A program made the position numbers and the translations under genes. DNA of 64,000 nucleotides from Leifsonia shinshuensis (GTDB lineage: Bacteria > Actinomycetota > Actinomycetes > Actinomycetales > Microbacteriaceae), in assembly GCF_014217625.1 (NCBI RefSeq), contig NZ_CP043641.1, positions 1,054,001 through 1,118,000 on the forward strand, written 5' to 3'. Shown piece by piece: positions 29,594 through 37,663 of the stretch (its first letter is position 1; the number at the start of each line of letters is the position of its first letter). The notes below the pieces were generated by a model. The model did no database searches, had not been told where the DNA came from, and was given only the letters and a program-made list of their open reading frames with translations.

Positions 29594-31566
29594 CCACCCC
29601 GTCCCCTCTGCGCCGCCCGCGCTCGCTGTTCTCGCTGGAGCGGATGCGCTCCGACAAGCGGGTGACCTGGCTGACCATCGTCGGCATCGTCCTGGTTCCG
29701 CTCGTCATCGGCGGCCTGCTGGTGTGGGCGCTCTGGAACCCGACCGACCGGCTCGGCGAGGTGAAGGCGGCCGTGGTCAACCTCGACCAGCCGGTCACCG
29801 TCAACGGCCAGGTCGTCCCGCTCGGCCGGCAGATGGCTGCGGGCCTCCTCAGCGCGAAGAACGAGAACTTCACGTGGGTGCTCACCGACCAGAAGGACGC
29901 GAACGCGGGCATCGCCGACGGCAGCTACGTGGCCGTGGTGACCATCCCGAAGAACTTCTCGAAGGCGGCGACCTCCACCGCGGGGACCTCCGCCGCCGCC
30001 ACGCAGGCGACCATCGACGTGCGCACCAGCCAGAAGTCGAAACTGGTCGACCCGGCGATAAGTCAGGCGGTCACCACGACCGCGACCGGCGTGCTGAACA
30101 AGCAGCTCACGACGACGTACCTGGAGAACGTCTACGTCGGGTTCAACACGCTGCACGACCAGCTCGCCAAAGCGGCGGCGGGCGCCGGCTCGCTCTCCAG
30201 CGGACTCACACAGCTCGCGAGCGGCACGCACCAGCTCGCGGACGGAGCGACCCAGCTCTCGACGGGCGCGGACTCGCTCGCGAGCGGGCTCGGGCAGCTG
30301 TCCGGCGGCGCGTCGGGGCTGGCGAGCGGGCTCGGGACGCTGTCGGACGGGATGACGCAGTACGCGAACGGGGTCTCGCAGGGGGCCGCCGCGGCGCAGC
30401 AGCTTCCGGCGGGGGCGGCGCAGCTCGCGACCGGCACGGCCGGCGTGCGCGACGGCATCGGCGCGACGGTGACAGCCTTGACGGAGCTCGAGAAGAACTG
30501 CAAGGCCTTGCACCCGGGTGTCGGCACCACGCCGGACCCGATCTGCGCGGGCATCCAGGCGACCATCGCCGGGCTCACGAAGCCGGACACGGGGCTGCAG
30601 CCCGTCGCGTCGCAGGTCGCCGCCGGTGCGCAGACCTTGTCGAGCAGCGTCGCACCGCTGCCCGGCCAGCTCGCCCAGTCGGCCTCGGCCGCGCAGCAGC
30701 TGGCCTCCGGCGCGTCCCAGTCGGCCTCCGGCGCGCAGCAGCTCGCCTCCGGGGTCCAGCAGTCGGCGGACGGCGCGTCCCAGTACGCCGCGGGCGTGCA
30801 GCAGTTCGCAGCGGGCGTGCCCGCGCTCGCGTCCGGCGCCGACCAGTCCGCGGCGGGTGCCGCGTCCCTCGCCTCCGGGCTGGACCAGGCCGTCGCGAAG
30901 CTGCCGAGCTACGACGCCGGCCAGCGCACCAACCTGGCGTCCGTCGCCTCGCAGCCGGTCGGCCAGAAGCAGTCCGGCACCACGGCGTTCGGCGCCTCCA
31001 GCGTCCCGCTGTTCGCATCCGTCGCGCTCTGGCTCGGGGCGTTCGCGTCGTTCCTGGTGCTGCAGGCGATCTCGCGGCGCGCGCTGCTGACCTCCCGCGC
31101 GGCCGGGCTGATCGCGTCCGACGGACTCGTGCCGGCCGCCGTGATCGGCGTCGTCCAGGGCCTGCTCGTCGCCGCGATCATGCAGCCGGCGATGCAGCTG
31201 GGCGTCGGAGCCTGGTTCGGGTTCGCGGGCGTCGCGGCAGCGGTCGCGGTCTGCTTCGCAGCCGTCAACCACGGGCTCGTCGCGCTGTTCGGCGGCCTCG
31301 GGCGGTTCCTGTCGATGCTCGTCGTCGTGGTGACGCTCGCCTCCGGAATCGTGTCCACGGCCCCCGGATTCTTCGACAGCGTGACGGCGTGGCTGCCGAC
31401 CTCGCCCGCGATCACGGCCTTGCAGGGCGTGGTGGACGGGTCGACAGGCGTCTGGCGCGGGCTCGGCGGCCTCCTGATCTGGACCGCCATCGGCTTCGGA
31501 CTCGCGCTCGCCGCAGTCGCACGACGGCGCATCGTCACCGCCGCGCAGCTGCTCCCGGCCGAGTGA
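29590..31566 (+). CDS. YhgE/Pip-domain membrane protein
   Basis: 658 residues. One TM near residues 26-46 is followed by the extracellular domain with EVKAAVVNLDQPV and WVLTDQKDANAGIADGSYVAVVTIP, typical of YhgE/Pip and ABC-2-like proteins. A long low-complexity stretch (about 190-430) repeats the pattern xLASGxxQLxxG, expected to form an extended helical rod. The C-terminus has five to six TMs. Members include phage infection proteins and type VII-like secretion parts. The ATG overlaps the MMPL stop (ATGA), so both products are made together and probably work as one export machine. Confidence 0.88.
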   Translation: MTTPSPLRRPRSLFSLERMRSDKRVTWLTIVGIVLVPLVIGGLLVWALWNPTDRLGEVKAAVVNLDQPVTVNGQVVPLGRQMAAGLLSAKNENFTWVLTDQKDANAGIADGSYVAVVTIPKNFSKAATSTAGTSAAATQATIDVRTSQKSKLVDPAISQAVTTTATGVLNKQLTTTYLENVYVGFNTLHDQLAKAAAGAGSLSSGLTQLASGTHQLADGATQLSTGADSLASGLGQLSGGASGLASGLGTLSDGMTQYANGVSQGAAAAQQLPAGAAQLATGTAGVRDGIGATVTALTELEKNCKALHPGVGTTPDPICAGIQATIAGLTKPDTGLQPVASQVAAGAQTLSSSVAPLPGQLAQSASAAQQLASGASQSASGAQQLASGVQQSADGASQYAAGVQQFAAGVPALASGADQSAAGAASLASGLDQAVAKLPSYDAGQRTNLASVASQPVGQKQSGTTAFGASSVPLFASVALWLGAFASFLVLQAISRRALLTSRAAGLIASDGLVPAAVIGVVQGLLVAAIMQPAMQLGVGAWFGFAGVAAAVAVCFAAVNHGLVALFGGLGRFLSMLVVVVTLASGIVSTAPGFFDSVTAWLPTSPAITALQGVVDGSTGVWRGLGGLLIWTAIGFGLALAAVARRRIVTAAQLLPAE

Positions 31567-31572
31567 GCCGGC

Positions 31573-32727
31573 TCAGGCAGTGGCCGCCAGCGCCAGCGTC
31601 GCGAGCACCACGGTGACCGGAGCGACCAGCAGGCCCAGCAGCATGTAGCGCCCCCAGCGGATGCGGACGTCGAACGATGTGAGCCGCTGGTGCCACAGCA
31701 GCGTCGCCAGGGACGCCCACGGCGTGATCAGCGGACCGGCGTTGACGCCGATCAGCAGCGCCGCGAGCCGCAGCGGGCTGCCCGCCGCCGGCTCCAGGGC
31801 GAGGTAGGCCGGGAGGTTGTCGATCGCGTTGGCGCCGACCATCCCGGTCAGCGACAGCCGCAGCAGCGCGAGCGGCGACTCCCCCGAGCCCGACACCCGC
31901 GCCAGCAGGGTGCCCAGTCCGTTCGCGTGCAGCGCCTCGATGAACAGGAACAGCCCGGACGCCAGCAGGACGAGCTGCCACGGCAGCAGCCCGAAACGCA
32001 GCACGGAGCGCCGCCGCACGGCGAACACCACGATCAGGACGGCAGCCGCCGACGAGGCCGGGATCCACACCGGGATGCCGGACACCAGCAGCGGCATCAG
32101 CGCGACCACCACCGCGGCCGCGATCCAGAACAGCACAGGATCCTCGATCCCGTCCTCCTGACCGGTCTCGTAGCGGACCAGCAGCTGCCGGCGCGAGATC
32201 GCGAACACCACCACCAACGGGATGACGACCGCCACGAGCGCCGGCGCCCACATCAGTGCGGCGAAGGCGAACGGCGACGGGTCGCCCATGGCGTGCTGGG
32301 CGAGCAGGTTGGTGAGGTTGGACACGGGCAGCAGCAGCGAGCCGGTGTTCGCGATCCAGACCGTGGTCAGCGCGAACGGCAGCGGGTCCAGGCCGGAGTG
32401 CCGTGCGAGCACGATCACCACGGGCGTGAGGAGCACGGCGGTGGTGTCGAGCGAGAGGAAGACCGTGCTCAGCGTCGCGACGACCGCGACGAGCAGCCAG
32501 AGCAGCCACGCCCGTCCGCGGCCCCAGCGTGCGGTCTGCTGGGCCACTACGGTGAACACCCCGGCCTCCGAGGCCAGTTCGGTCACCACCGTCACGGCGA
32601 CGACGAAGAGCAGGATCGGCCACACCCGGTCCCACAGGGCCAGCGCGTCCGCGCCGGGCAGGAGCCCGGTGAGCACCGCGATCGCTCCGAGCACGAGCAG
32701 CGCAGCGCCGACGATCGCCGTCCGCAT
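31573..32727 (-). CDS. ArsB/NhaD-like (ion transporter superfamily) permease
   Basis: A 384-residue protein with about 11 TMs. It has the inverted-repeat signatures of the ArsB/SLC13 superfamily: SLDTTAVLLTPVV and NTGSLLLPVSNLTN in the first half, GANAIDNLPAYLAL and NAGPLITPWASLATLLW in the second. The last is close to ArsB. It could export arsenite or move another anion; no ars genes are near. The ATG at 32727 is preceded by AGAGGAG. It converges on the YhgE gene with only 6 nt between stops. Confidence 0.83.
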   Translation of the reverse strand: MRTAIVGAALLVLGAIAVLTGLLPGADALALWDRVWPILLFVVAVTVVTELASEAGVFTVVAQQTARWGRGRAWLLWLLVAVVATLSTVFLSLDTTAVLLTPVVIVLARHSGLDPLPFALTTVWIANTGSLLLPVSNLTNLLAQHAMGDPSPFAFAALMWAPALVAVVIPLVVVFAISRRQLLVRYETGQEDGIEDPVLFWIAAAVVVALMPLLVSGIPVWIPASSAAAVLIVVFAVRRRSVLRFGLLPWQLVLLASGLFLFIEALHANGLGTLLARVSGSGESPLALLRLSLTGMVGANAIDNLPAYLALEPAAGSPLRLAALLIGVNAGPLITPWASLATLLWHQRLTSFDVRIRWGRYMLLGLLVAPVTVVLATLALAATA

Positions 32728-32803
32728 CCCGCTCCTCTCCACGCGGCACCTTCAATTCGGCGCCCCCGGCAGCGTACCCTGGCGAACGAGCGAAAGGACG
32801 CGG

Positions 32804-33001
32804 ATGCGCAAGTTCATCTTCAACGGGGCGATCATCAGTGCGGTCATCGGACTCTGGTCCACGATCCAGGAGACCAGGGAGGGCCGGCGCGACTGGCGGG
32901 TGGTGCTCATGTGGATCAGCGCGGCGATCGGCGTCGTGATCGCCGTCGGGACGGTCCTGGAGGAGTCCCGGGAGGCCGACGAGCGCGAAATCGGGCGCTG
33001 A
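32804..33001 (+). CDS. small membrane protein, unknown
   Basis: A 65-residue protein with an N-terminal hydrophobic stretch (IFNGAIISAVIGLW), a charged middle (QETREGRRDWR) and a second hydrophobic segment (VVLMWISAAIGVVIAVGTVL), then an acidic tail. AAAGGA sits 7 nt before the ATG. I recognise no family. It is divergent from the ArsB-like permease. Confidence 0.7.
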   Translation: MRKFIFNGAIISAVIGLWSTIQETREGRRDWRVVLMWISAAIGVVIAVGTVLEESREADEREIGR

Positions 33002-33099
33002 CCGCACGATTTCCGCGGATCGTACGGCGTGTCCGCGCGTTTTGAGGTGAGTGCGGCCCGAAACTTGTTCTCGACGGAGAACCTGGAAGGGGTTGCGCG

Positions 33100-33567
33100 A
33101 TGTTTGGTCGTAGGCGGCACGCCGCCGCCGAGGTGCAGGCGGCGCCGGTTCCTCAGCTCACGGATGCTCAGATCCTCGAAGTGGTGCACACCAAGATCGC
33201 CGAGCTGATCGGCGAGCGCGGCGAATGGACCGTGTCGCGCCGTTCGTCAGACGACACCGACTCCATCTTCCACTCCGTCCTCTCGCAATCCGTCTCGGTC
33301 GGCATCACCGCCGCCCTCGTGGAGGCACGCCGCCGCCTGGAGGCCGGAGAGACCGCTATCGCCGTCGCGTCCGAGCCGCAGCACCGCGCTCCCGCTGAAC
33401 CGGTCGTGGCCGTGGCCGCCGTTCCGGCCGCCGAGGTGCACGAGGAGCCGCAGCACGAGGAGCCCGCCGCATTCGGCTGGGAGCCCGCCCCGATCACGGT
33501 CTGGACCGACCTGCGCAAGCCTGTCACCGGCGAGATCCCCACGATCGCGGAGCGCTCGGCGGCCTAG
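33100..33567 (+). CDS. hypothetical protein
   Basis: A 155-residue soluble protein. A basic start (MFGRRRHA) is followed by a helical segment (about residues 20-85, TDAQILEVVHTKIAELIGERGEWTV in part), then an Ala/Pro/Glu-rich linker and a conserved-looking C-terminus (VWTDLRKPVTGEIP). GGAAGGGG lies 7 nt before the ATG. I do not recognise it. It converges on zwf. Confidence 0.72.
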   Translation: MFGRRRHAAAEVQAAPVPQLTDAQILEVVHTKIAELIGERGEWTVSRRSSDDTDSIFHSVLSQSVSVGITAALVEARRRLEAGETAIAVASEPQHRAPAEPVVAVAAVPAAEVHEEPQHEEPAAFGWEPAPITVWTDLRKPVTGEIPTIAERSAA

Positions 33568-33592
33568 GTCGCCTCGCCGGTCATCGTCCGGC

Positions 33593-34969
33593 TCAGCCGA
33601 TCTTCTTCCACGACGCCGGCCCGTCCGACCCCGCGCGGTAGGACTGCAACGGCACGTCGTCCTTCTTCCACGCCGAGATCACCGGCGCCACGATCCGCCA
33701 CATCTCCACCGCCGTGTCGCCGCGCACCGACAGCGACGGGTCGCCGTCGAGAATGCCCTCCAGCACCTCCGCGTAGGCCAGCAGCAGCCCGGGACCGAAG
33801 TCCGCGCTGAGCGCCACCCGCTCGATCTCGTGCGGGTCGTCCGGGCCGTTGATGTTGAGCTCCAGCGACATCGCGTCCGGGGCCAGCATGATGCGCAGCA
33901 TCGTCGGCTCGCGGTGCCCCTTCAGCCCGCGCGGGATGTGCCGCGCCGGCTTGAACGTGACCAGGATCTCGCGCCGGCGCGAGCCGAGCGCCTTGCCGGA
34001 GCGCAGCGTGAACGGAACGCCGGCCCAGCGCCAGGTGTCGATCTGCACCGTGACCTCTGCGAGCGTCTCGGTGTCGTTCGCCGGGTCGACGCCCGGCTCG
34101 TTGATGTACGCCGGGAGCTTCTCCCCGTCGACGGTCCCCGCGGTGTAGCGGGCCCGCCTGCTCGCCTCCACCGGGTCGTCCTTCCAGACCCGGGTCGCGC
34201 GCAGCACGGTCGCCTTGGCATCGCGCAGGTCGGTGGCGTCGAGCGCGCTCGGCGGCTCCATCGCGAACACCGCGAGCACCTGGAGCAGATGGCTCTGGAT
34301 CATGTCCATCAGCGCGCCGGCGTGATCGTAGTAGCGGGCGCGGTCCTCGAGCCCCAGCGACTCGTCGTACACGATGTCGACGCTCTGGATGTGGTCGCCG
34401 TTCCACACCGGCTCCAGGATGCTGTTCGCGAAGCGCAGGCCGATCAGGTTCAACACGGTGGAGTTGCCGAGGAAGTGGTCGACGCGGTGGATCTGGTCCT
34501 CCGGCACCAGCGTCGCCAGCCGCTTGTTGAGCGCGACGGCCGAGCGCTTGTCGGTGCCGAACGGCTTCTCCAGCGCGAGCGTCAGGCCCGCGGGCAGCGT
34601 CAGCTTGCCGAGCGCCTCGCACGCCTTCGCGGTGATCGCCGGCGGCAGGGCGAAGTACAGCGCGGGCGCTCCATCGCAGGCGTCGAAGATCCGCTGGAGG
34701 TCGTCGGGCTTGGTCACATCCGCGGACAGGTACACGGTGCTCTTCAGCAGCTCGTCGACCGCAGGGCCGCCGGCCTTCACGGTCTTGAACGACGCCTTCA
34801 CCACCGACCGCCACTTCGCGTCCGTCCAGTCCTCCGCGCCCGAACCGACCAGGTGGAAACGCCGTTCCGGGTGGTGGGTGAGCAACTGCCCGATCGCAGG
34901 GAGGAGGAGCCTGGACGACAGATCGCCACTCGCTCCGAGAATCACCAGAGTGCCCACGGACTGCGTCAT
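33593..34969 (-). CDS. zwf: glucose-6-phosphate dehydrogenase paralogue
   Basis: 458 residues, shorter than the usual 490-510. The NADP motif is GASGDLSSR at the N-terminus. The active-site motif reads RVDHFLGNST (about 160-169) where classical enzymes have RIDHYLGKE; the catalytic His of QSHLLQ (about 226) and the Lys in SGKAL are kept. The Lys-to-Asn change removes a phosphate contact known from the Leuconostoc enzyme. It stands alone, without tal or opcA, and is back to back with a GH15 gene. A TACTGT box 7 nt before the ATG suggests a leaderless mRNA. Confidence 0.87.
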   Translation of the reverse strand: MTQSVGTLVILGASGDLSSRLLLPAIGQLLTHHPERRFHLVGSGAEDWTDAKWRSVVKASFKTVKAGGPAVDELLKSTVYLSADVTKPDDLQRIFDACDGAPALYFALPPAITAKACEALGKLTLPAGLTLALEKPFGTDKRSAVALNKRLATLVPEDQIHRVDHFLGNSTVLNLIGLRFANSILEPVWNGDHIQSVDIVYDESLGLEDRARYYDHAGALMDMIQSHLLQVLAVFAMEPPSALDATDLRDAKATVLRATRVWKDDPVEASRRARYTAGTVDGEKLPAYINEPGVDPANDTETLAEVTVQIDTWRWAGVPFTLRSGKALGSRRREILVTFKPARHIPRGLKGHREPTMLRIMLAPDAMSLELNINGPDDPHEIERVALSADFGPGLLLAYAEVLEGILDGDPSLSVRGDTAVEMWRIVAPVISAWKKDDVPLQSYRAGSDGPASWKKIG

Positions 34970-34976
34970 GCGCTTC

Positions 34977-34982
34977 ACAGTA
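34977..34982 (-). promoter_or_regulatory. -10 box of zwf
   Basis: TACTGT on the minus strand ends 7 nt before the zwf ATG, and 4 nt separate it from the -10 box of the opposite gene. Confidence 0.5.
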
Positions 34983-34986
34983 CGGC

Positions 34987-34992
34987 CATACT
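34987..34992 (+). promoter_or_regulatory. -10 box of the GH15 gene
   Basis: CATACT ends 6 nt before the ATG at 34999. The layout is leaderless, and any -35 element must lie inside the zwf coding region. Confidence 0.45.
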
Positions 34993-34998
34993 GGGGAT

Positions 34999-36777
34999 AT
35001 GTCGCTCCCCATCGAGGATTACGCCCTGATCAGTGATTGCTTCACCGGGGCCCTCGTCGGACGGGACGGCAGCATCGACTGGCTGTGCCTGCCGAGGTAC
35101 GACTCGCAGTCCACGTTCGGCGCCCTGCTGGGCACCGAGGATCACGGCCGATGGCTGCTCGCACCCTCCGACCCCGAGGCCACCAGCACGCGCGCGTACG
35201 AGCGGGACACCATGATCCTGGTCACCCGCTGGCGCACCGCCACCGGTGAGGTCGAGGTGGTGGACGCGATGCCGATGGGAGACCACCGCGCCGACCTGGT
35301 GCGGCGGGTGCGCGGGGTCAGCGGGCACGTGGAGATGCGCGAGGAGCTGCGGATCCGGTTCGGGTACGCCAGCGCCATCCCCTGGGTGCGCAAGATGACC
35401 GACGAGAAGCCCGCAGCGCTCGTGGCGGTCGCCGGTCCCGACGGGCTGGTGTTCCGCGGTTCGGCGCTGCACGCGACGAACCACGCCCACGAGGGGAAGT
35501 TCACCGTCCACGCGGGTGAGACCGTCGACCTCTCGATGACGTGGTTCCCGTCGCACCGCGACGCGCCGCCCGCGCTCGACCCGGAGACGGCGCTGGAGGC
35601 GACGCGCCGCTGGTGGACGGAGTGGGCGGAAGGCTGCGACCACGACGGCCCCTACCGTGACGAGGTCGTGCGCTCGCTCCTCATCCTGCGCGCGCTGACC
35701 CACCTGGAGACCGGCGGCATCGTGGCGGCGGCGACGACCTCCCTCCCCGAGAACTTCGGCGGCGAGCGCAACTGGGACTACCGCTACGTGTGGCTGCGCG
35801 ACGCGTCGCTGACCATCGGCGTGCTGCTCGCCCACGGCTACGACGACTCGGTCGACCACTGGCGCGACTGGCTGCTGCGCGCGATCGCCGGTGACCCGGG
35901 CGACGTGCAGATCATGTACGGGCTCGCGGGCGAGCGCGACCTCGCCGAGCGCGAGCTGGACAGCCTTCCCGGCTACCAGGGCGCGCATCCGGTGCGGGTC
36001 GGCAACGACGCCTCGACGCAGTTCCAGGCGGACGTGATCGGCGAGGTGATGCTGGCGCTCGATCACGGCCGCACGAACGGCGTGCAGGAGACGCGATTCT
36101 CCTGGGCACTGCAGCGCGCACTGATGGGGTTCCTGGAGCAGAACTGGCGCAAGGCCGATCACGGCATCTGGGAGATCCGCGGCGAGGAGCAGATGTTCAC
36201 GCACTCCCGGGTGCTCGTCTGGGCGGCCTTCGACTGCGCGATCCGGGGTGTCGAGCAGTACGGACTCGAGGGTCCCGTCGAGCGCTGGCGGCACCTGCGC
36301 GACCAGATCCGCGCCGACGTGGAGGCCAACGGTTACGACGAGCACCGCGGCACCTACGTGCAGTACTTCGGCACCACCGAGGTGGACGCCTCCCTGCTGC
36401 TGCTCCCCCAGGTCGGCTACTGCGCCTTCGACGACCCGCGGATGCTCGGCACCGTGAAGGCGATCGAGGAGGACTTGATGCGCGACGGCCTCCCGCTGCG
36501 CTACCGCACCGAGAAGGGCGTCGACGGCCTCCCGCCCGGGGAGCACCCGTTCCTGGCCTGTGCGTTCTGGCTCGCCGAGCAGTACGCCCGCTCGCACCGG
36601 CTGGACGACGCGGTACGCCTGATGGACCGGCTGGTGTCGCTGGCCAACGACGTCGGGATGCTGTCGGAGGAGTACGACGTCGACGGCCGCTCGCAGGCGG
36701 GCAACACCCCGCAGGCGCTCACGCACCTCGCGCTGGTGCGCGCCGCCGACGCGATCGCAGAGGCGCAGGCGGGGTGA
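34999..36777 (+). CDS. glycoside hydrolase family 15 protein (glucoamylase/trehalase type)
   Basis: 592 residues, intracellular (no signal peptide). The N-terminal beta-domain begins IEDYALISDCFTGALVGRDGSIDWLCLPRYD, then an (alpha/alpha)6 barrel with NWDYRYVWLRDASLT, the general-acid region ADHGIWEIRG and the base region MLSEEYD followed by GNTPQALTHLAL. GH15 members of this type in mycobacteria split trehalose; others split alpha-glucans. Glucose released could feed the adjacent G6PDH-like enzyme. The stop overlaps the clpS start (GTGA). Confidence 0.92.
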   Translation: MSLPIEDYALISDCFTGALVGRDGSIDWLCLPRYDSQSTFGALLGTEDHGRWLLAPSDPEATSTRAYERDTMILVTRWRTATGEVEVVDAMPMGDHRADLVRRVRGVSGHVEMREELRIRFGYASAIPWVRKMTDEKPAALVAVAGPDGLVFRGSALHATNHAHEGKFTVHAGETVDLSMTWFPSHRDAPPALDPETALEATRRWWTEWAEGCDHDGPYRDEVVRSLLILRALTHLETGGIVAAATTSLPENFGGERNWDYRYVWLRDASLTIGVLLAHGYDDSVDHWRDWLLRAIAGDPGDVQIMYGLAGERDLAERELDSLPGYQGAHPVRVGNDASTQFQADVIGEVMLALDHGRTNGVQETRFSWALQRALMGFLEQNWRKADHGIWEIRGEEQMFTHSRVLVWAAFDCAIRGVEQYGLEGPVERWRHLRDQIRADVEANGYDEHRGTYVQYFGTTEVDASLLLLPQVGYCAFDDPRMLGTVKAIEEDLMRDGLPLRYRTEKGVDGLPPGEHPFLACAFWLAEQYARSHRLDDAVRLMDRLVSLANDVGMLSEEYDVDGRSQAGNTPQALTHLALVRAADAIAEAQAG

Positions 36778-37076
36778 CGCCCGCGATCACGGAGCCCGCC
36801 ACCGAGGAGGAGGTCGACCTCGGCGAGCGGCTGGAGCTCGGCGCGCCGTGGGTCACGATCGTCTGGAACGACCCGGTGAACCTCATGTCGTACGTCACCT
36901 ACGTCTTCCAGAGCTACTTCGGGTTCTCCAAGGCGGAGGCCAGACGGCTCATGCTGCTGGTGCACAACGAGGGCCGCGCGGTCGTCGCGACGGGCACCCG
37001 CGAGGAGATGGAGCGGCACGTGGAGGCCATGCACGGCTACGGGCTGTGGGCGACCCTGACGAAGGCGGACGCGTGA
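36774..37076 (+). CDS. clpS: ATP-dependent Clp protease adaptor
   Basis: A 100-residue adaptor that delivers N-degron substrates to ClpAP/ClpCP. The binding-site pattern VTIVWNDPVNLMSYVTYVF and the later Met/His positions (LMLLVHNEGRAVV) match ClpS. GTG start overlapping the GH15 stop, and its own stop overlaps the DUF2017 start, so the three genes are translationally linked. Confidence 0.95.
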   Translation: MTPAITEPATEEEVDLGERLELGAPWVTIVWNDPVNLMSYVTYVFQSYFGFSKAEARRLMLLVHNEGRAVVATGTREEMERHVEAMHGYGLWATLTKADA

Positions 37077-37591
37077 GGCCGTTCCGCGCCGACCGGCACG
37101 GCGGCGGCGTGCACGCGCGCTTCGAGGCGGACGAGGCCGCGATCCTGATCGGCTTCGCCGCCGAGGCCGCGGAACGCGCCGAGCGGGCCGGTTCGGAGCC
37201 GCCGGACGGGGCCTCCGCCGACCCGGCGCTGGCGCGGCTGCTGCCCGACGCGTATCCGGACGATCCGGAGGCGTCGGCGGAGTTCCGCCGGTTCACGGCC
37301 GAGCGGCTGGCGGAGTCGAAGGCGCAGAACGCGCAGGTGGTCATCGCGTCGCTCAGCGGCCCAGCGGGCGGCGCGGTCGACGTACGCCTCGACGCCGAGC
37401 AGGCGCAGGCCTGGCTGCGCGCGCTCACCGACATCCGGCTCGGGCTGGCTGCGGGTCTCGGCATCGAGGAGGACGGCGACGAAGGCGACATCCACGACCT
37501 GGAGTCGGCGACGCGCCGGGCCGTCTACGACTGGCTCGCCGCCGTCCAGGAGTTCCTCGTGCTGGCGCTCGCCCGCACCGAGCGCCACTGA
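37073..37591 (+). CDS. DUF2017-domain protein
   Basis: 172 residues, mostly helical and acidic. It starts with VRPFRADRHGGGVHARFEADEAA in part and ends LAAVQEFLVLALA. DUF2017 genes usually follow clpS in actinobacteria, suggesting a role tied to Clp proteolysis, but no function is known. GTG start at 37073 overlaps the clpS stop by 4 nt. It is followed by palindrome copy 3. Confidence 0.88.
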   Translation: MRPFRADRHGGGVHARFEADEAAILIGFAAEAAERAERAGSEPPDGASADPALARLLPDAYPDDPEASAEFRRFTAERLAESKAQNAQVVIASLSGPAGGAVDVRLDAEQAQAWLRALTDIRLGLAAGLGIEEDGDEGDIHDLESATRRAVYDWLAAVQEFLVLALARTERH

Positions 37592-37595
37592 CCGT

Positions 37596-37658
37596 CGCCG
37601 AGGGGCACGTAAACGCCCCTAAAAGCGCGTTTTAGGGGCGTTTACGTGCCCCTCGGCG
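37596..37658. repeat. long palindrome, copy 3 of 3
   Basis: A 63-bp palindrome with perfect 29-bp arms (37596-37624 with 37630-37658) and a 5-nt loop. The core matches copies 1 and 2. It lies between the convergent DUF2017 and baeRF3-like genes. Confidence 0.87.
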
Positions 37659-37663
37659 GTGGG

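Noticed and set aside
30180..30900. Possible DNA repeat array inside the YhgE gene
   Set aside because: The repeats are protein-level (ASGxxQL pattern) with varying DNA, expected for the extended rod of YhgE proteins. They are not CRISPR or satellite DNA.
29521..31272. 583-codon frame antisense to YhgE
   Set aside because: It is a shadow of the repetitive YhgE coding sequence, with no ribosome site and no family pattern.
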